Source of the DNA: Chitinophagaceae bacterium
GTDB taxonomy: Bacteria; Bacteroidota; Bacteroidia; Chitinophagales; Chitinophagaceae
Length of the DNA stretch: 64,000 nt
NCBI GenBank assembly: GCA_016699815.1
Contig: CP065012.1
Location: 1,860,001 to 1,924,000 of the forward strand
Direction of reading: 5' to 3'
The notes beneath the pieces were generated by a model. The model saw nothing but the letters and a program-made list of their open reading frames with translations. It was not told the origin of the DNA and did not search any database. Made by a program: the position numbers and the translations under genes. Positions 61,783 through 64,000 of the stretch are shown here, piece by piece. Within the stretch, counting starts at the first letter, position 1. Every line of letters starts with the position of its first letter.

Positions 61783-62922
61783 ATGGCCACTATTTTAATT
61801 GTAGTAATTGTTCTTGCCTTAATTTTTGACTATATCAATGGGTTTCATGATGCAGCCAATTCTATTGCCACAATAGTATCTACCAAAGTGCTTACCCCTT
61901 TTCAGGCGGTGGTGTGGGCGGCTTTTTTTAATTTTGTAGCCTTTTTTATTTTTAGCGACCATGCGGTAGCCAATACGGTAGCCAAAACGGTAAAGCCCGA
62001 AGTAGTTTCCGGCACCGGTGGCATCATTATTATTTTATCCGGGTTAATTGCCTCGATTATATGGAATTTATTTACCTGGTGGTTTGGCCTTCCTTCTTCC
62101 TCTTCGCATACGCTTATTGGCGGTTTTGCAGGTGCGGCAATAGCTGCAGCTGGCTTTAATAGCATTGATACGGCTATGATTATGAAAACGGTAATTTTTA
62201 TTTTCCTGGCACCCTTAATTGGGATGTTTATTTCCATTTTTATTACTTTGGTAACTATTCAAAAAAATTTTTGGCTCAAAATTGCCATCATTGCTGCTGT
62301 GGTTAGTGCATGTATGTTATTTATCCCTTTTAAAAAAGAATTCGAAAAATGGGCCTTATTGGGTTTAAGTGTGGTGTTTGTTACGGCTTATTTTATTAAT
62401 TATTTTAGAGGCGAAACCGCTGCCCGTACCGGGAGGATGTTTAAGCGTTTGCAATTAGTTTCATCTGCGGTATTTAGCATTGGCCATGGTGGTGCAGATG
62501 CCCAAAAAGTAATGGGCATAATTACTGCTGCGCTTATTGCCGGCGGCAACATTAGTGAATTTAGCCAAATGCCCGATTGGGTACCGCTTGCCTGCTACAC
62601 TGCAATTGGCATTGGTACCATGAGCGGCGGATGGAAAATTGTAAAAACAATGGGCACAAAAATTACAAAGGTTACCCCATTGGAAGGTGTTTGTGCCGAA
62701 ACCGCCGGCGCCATTACTTTGTTTACCGCAACCAACCTTGGTGCGCCGGTGAGCACTACGCATACTATTACCGGATCTATAATTGGCGTAGGCGCTACAA
62801 AACGCCTTAGTGCAGTAAGATGGGGCGTTACCGTAAACCTCATTTGGGCATGGATACTTACTATACCGGTTTCGGCCTTGCTGGCTTCAGGAACTTATTG
62901 CCTCATTAAATTCTTTATGTGA
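61783..62922 (+). CDS. pit: PiT-family inorganic phosphate transporter
   Basis: A 379-residue transporter with about ten membrane helices and the PiT inverted-repeat signature seen twice: FDYINGFHDAANSIATIVST near the start and SIGHGGADAQKVMGI in the second half. LPSSSSHTLIGGF and GAPVSTTHTITGS are the paired P-loop-like segments. It imports phosphate with H+ (or as a metal-phosphate complex). It is followed within five bases by a terminator stem, so DUF47 and pit form a two-gene unit. Confidence 0.94.
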   Translation: MATILIVVIVLALIFDYINGFHDAANSIATIVSTKVLTPFQAVVWAAFFNFVAFFIFSDHAVANTVAKTVKPEVVSGTGGIIIILSGLIASIIWNLFTWWFGLPSSSSHTLIGGFAGAAIAAAGFNSIDTAMIMKTVIFIFLAPLIGMFISIFITLVTIQKNFWLKIAIIAAVVSACMLFIPFKKEFEKWALLGLSVVFVTAYFINYFRGETAARTGRMFKRLQLVSSAVFSIGHGGADAQKVMGIITAALIAGGNISEFSQMPDWVPLACYTAIGIGTMSGGWKIVKTMGTKITKVTPLEGVCAETAGAITLFTATNLGAPVSTTHTITGSIIGVGATKRLSAVRWGVTVNLIWAWILTIPVSALLASGTYCLIKFFM

Positions 62923-62926
62923 TTAT

Positions 62927-62955
62927 TACCTGAAACATTTTTTCGGGTATTTTTT
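62927..62955 (+). terminator. Intrinsic terminator after pit
   Basis: TACCTGAAA (62927-62935) pairs with TTTCGGGTA (62941-62949, one U-G pair) around a 5-base loop, then six T. Standard rho-independent form, closing the phosphate locus. Confidence 0.85.
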
Positions 62956-63028
62956 CTGTTTCTTTGCAACTTATATTTTAGCAATAGTACCCTATGCCTC
63001 AAGCATGGGTTTCATAAATTTTTAAGAG

Positions 63029-64000
63029 ATGAAAAAAATATTGGTAACCGGTGGATGCGGTTATATAGGATCGCACACAATAGTGGATTTATTGCAAAAC
63101 GGGTATAGCGTTATTTGTGCCGATAATAATAGCCGCAGCCATGCACAGGTTTTAAAAGGTGTGGAAAAAATTACCGGGGTAAAAGTAAAAAATTACAATA
63201 TTGATCTTTGCAATTTTGATGATACCTGTGCCGTGTTTCAGGAAAACCCCGATATTTCCGGCATCATCCATTTTGCTGCATATAAAGCAGTAGGCGAAAG
63301 CGTGGAACAGCCGCTTATGTACTATGAAAACAATATCAACTCCCTGCTTAATGTTTTAAAATGTGCCCTGGAATTTAAGGTTTTGGATTTTGTCTTTTCC
63401 TCATCCTGCACCGTTTACGGAAACCCTGCTGAAATACCGGTAACAGAAGATACGGTATGGAAACCGGCCGAATCGCCTTATGGAAATACCAAGCAAATGG
63501 GTGAAGAAATAATTATGCATACCACAAAGCAAAACAAAAATCTTAATGCTGTATTGCTGCGCTATTTTAACCCTGTTGGCGCCCACCCAAGTATAGAAAT
63601 TGGCGAAATGCCCCTGGGCAAACCGGCCAACCTGGTTCCGGCAATTACACAAACGGCAATTGGTAAGTTAAAACAAATGCAGGTTTGGGGCAGCGACTAT
63701 TCCACTAGGGACGGAAGCTGTGTGAGGGATTATATCCATGTAAGCGATATTGCACATGCCCATACTTTGGCGCTTAATTACCTTATTGAAAAAAGAAATG
63801 CATCAAACTGCGAAGTTTTTAATTTAGGTACAGGAAACGGCAATACCGTTTTTGAAGTAATACAATCCTTTGAGAAAGTAAGCGGCCAAAAGTTGAATTA
63901 TAAAGTGGGCCCAAGGCGCAGCGGCGATGTTATAGCCATATATGCCAATAATGATAAAGCCAAAAATACCCTGGGCTGGAACCCTGCTTTTACCCTGGAT
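63029..64000 (+). CDS. galE: UDP-glucose 4-epimerase, 3' partial
   Basis: The first 324 codons of an extended short-chain dehydrogenase; the frame is open to the window end. It starts MKKILVTGGCGYIGSHT with the G-x-x-G-x-x-G NAD loop, has SSSCTVYGNP (catalytic Ser/Thr), then SPYGNTKQMGEE with the Y-x-x-x-K pair, LLRYFNPVGAHPS, and DGSCVRDYIHVSDIAHAH, which is specific to GalE. It interconverts UDP-glucose and UDP-galactose for surface sugars. About 14 C-terminal residues are missing. The neighbour beyond the edge is unknown. Confidence 0.96.
   Translation, partial: MKKILVTGGCGYIGSHTIVDLLQNGYSVICADNNSRSHAQVLKGVEKITGVKVKNYNIDLCNFDDTCAVFQENPDISGIIHFAAYKAVGESVEQPLMYYENNINSLLNVLKCALEFKVLDFVFSSSCTVYGNPAEIPVTEDTVWKPAESPYGNTKQMGEEIIMHTTKQNKNLNAVLLRYFNPVGAHPSIEIGEMPLGKPANLVPAITQTAIGKLKQMQVWGSDYSTRDGSCVRDYIHVSDIAHAHTLALNYLIEKRNASNCEVFNLGTGNGNTVFEVIQSFEKVSGQKLNYKVGPRRSGDVIAIYANNDKAKNTLGWNPAFTLD

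Noticed and set aside
1..64000. Mobile elements, CRISPR arrays, prophage or defence islands
   Set aside because: No transposase, integrase, direct-repeat array, tRNA-flanked insertion or restriction/toxin genes were seen; the single tRNA is not followed by an integrase.

Overview
The window is 64 kb of an AT-rich bacterial chromosome that is almost fully coding. It looks like Bacteroidota, probably Chitinophagaceae or a close relative. The evidence is a gldB homologue next to nadE, an alpha2-type glycyl-tRNA synthetase, a MoxR/DUF58/BatA cluster, secreted proteins with Bacteroidota-type C-termini, no clear Shine-Dalgarno sequences, and repeated matches to the Bacteroidota promoter (TTG, about 19 bases, TAnnTTTG). 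The family-level placement is inference. I see no prophage, insertion sequence, integrase, CRISPR array or defence island; this is mostly core chromosome.

1-7 kb: the end of a MarC membrane protein, tRNA-Arg(CCG), a leftward housekeeping run (dtd, MazG-like, nadC, SUI1, apaG), and a large B12-dependent ribonucleotide reductase. 7-20.5 kb: an unrecognised TPR protein and lipoprotein pair, glyS, a tail-fibre-like secreted protein with an M43 metalloprotease, a ferredoxin-NADP-type reductase, a divergent NarL-type two-component pair, and gldB divergent from nadE. 20.7-27.3 kb: a short Bat locus (MoxR, DUF58, membrane protein, BatA), rsgA, two small unknowns, a gamma-carbonic-anhydrase-like protein and a TRIC-type channel.

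27-40.6 kb holds wall turnover and peptide uptake: a GH3/serine-hydrolase fusion, mutL, dacB, an arginase-fold protein lacking two metal ligands, an OPT transporter and two POT transporters. 40.7-48.3 kb: purD, then the rod-shape operon mreB-mreC-mreD-mrdA-rodA, in which rodA carries a one-base frameshift in a T run. 48.4-52.2 kb: an MBL-fold hydrolase, then a leftward module of ECF sigma factor, four-repeat membrane protein and Spy-like periplasmic protein, divergent from an S1/P1 nuclease across a perfect 23-bp palindrome.

52.3-59 kb: ATP synthase a, c, b and delta genes under a canonical promoter, with a hairpin between c and b; an ABC exporter; and a secreted 738-residue protein whose C-terminus looks like a caspase-type (clan CD) peptidase. 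59.1-62.9 kb is a phosphate locus: PhoB/PhoR-like pair, DUF47 protein and PiT transporter, closed by a terminator. The window ends inside galE.

The items most worth following up are the caspase-like secreted protein, the sigma/repeat-protein/Spy-like module with its palindrome, the rodA frameshift, and the arginase-fold protein and MutL with altered metal motifs.
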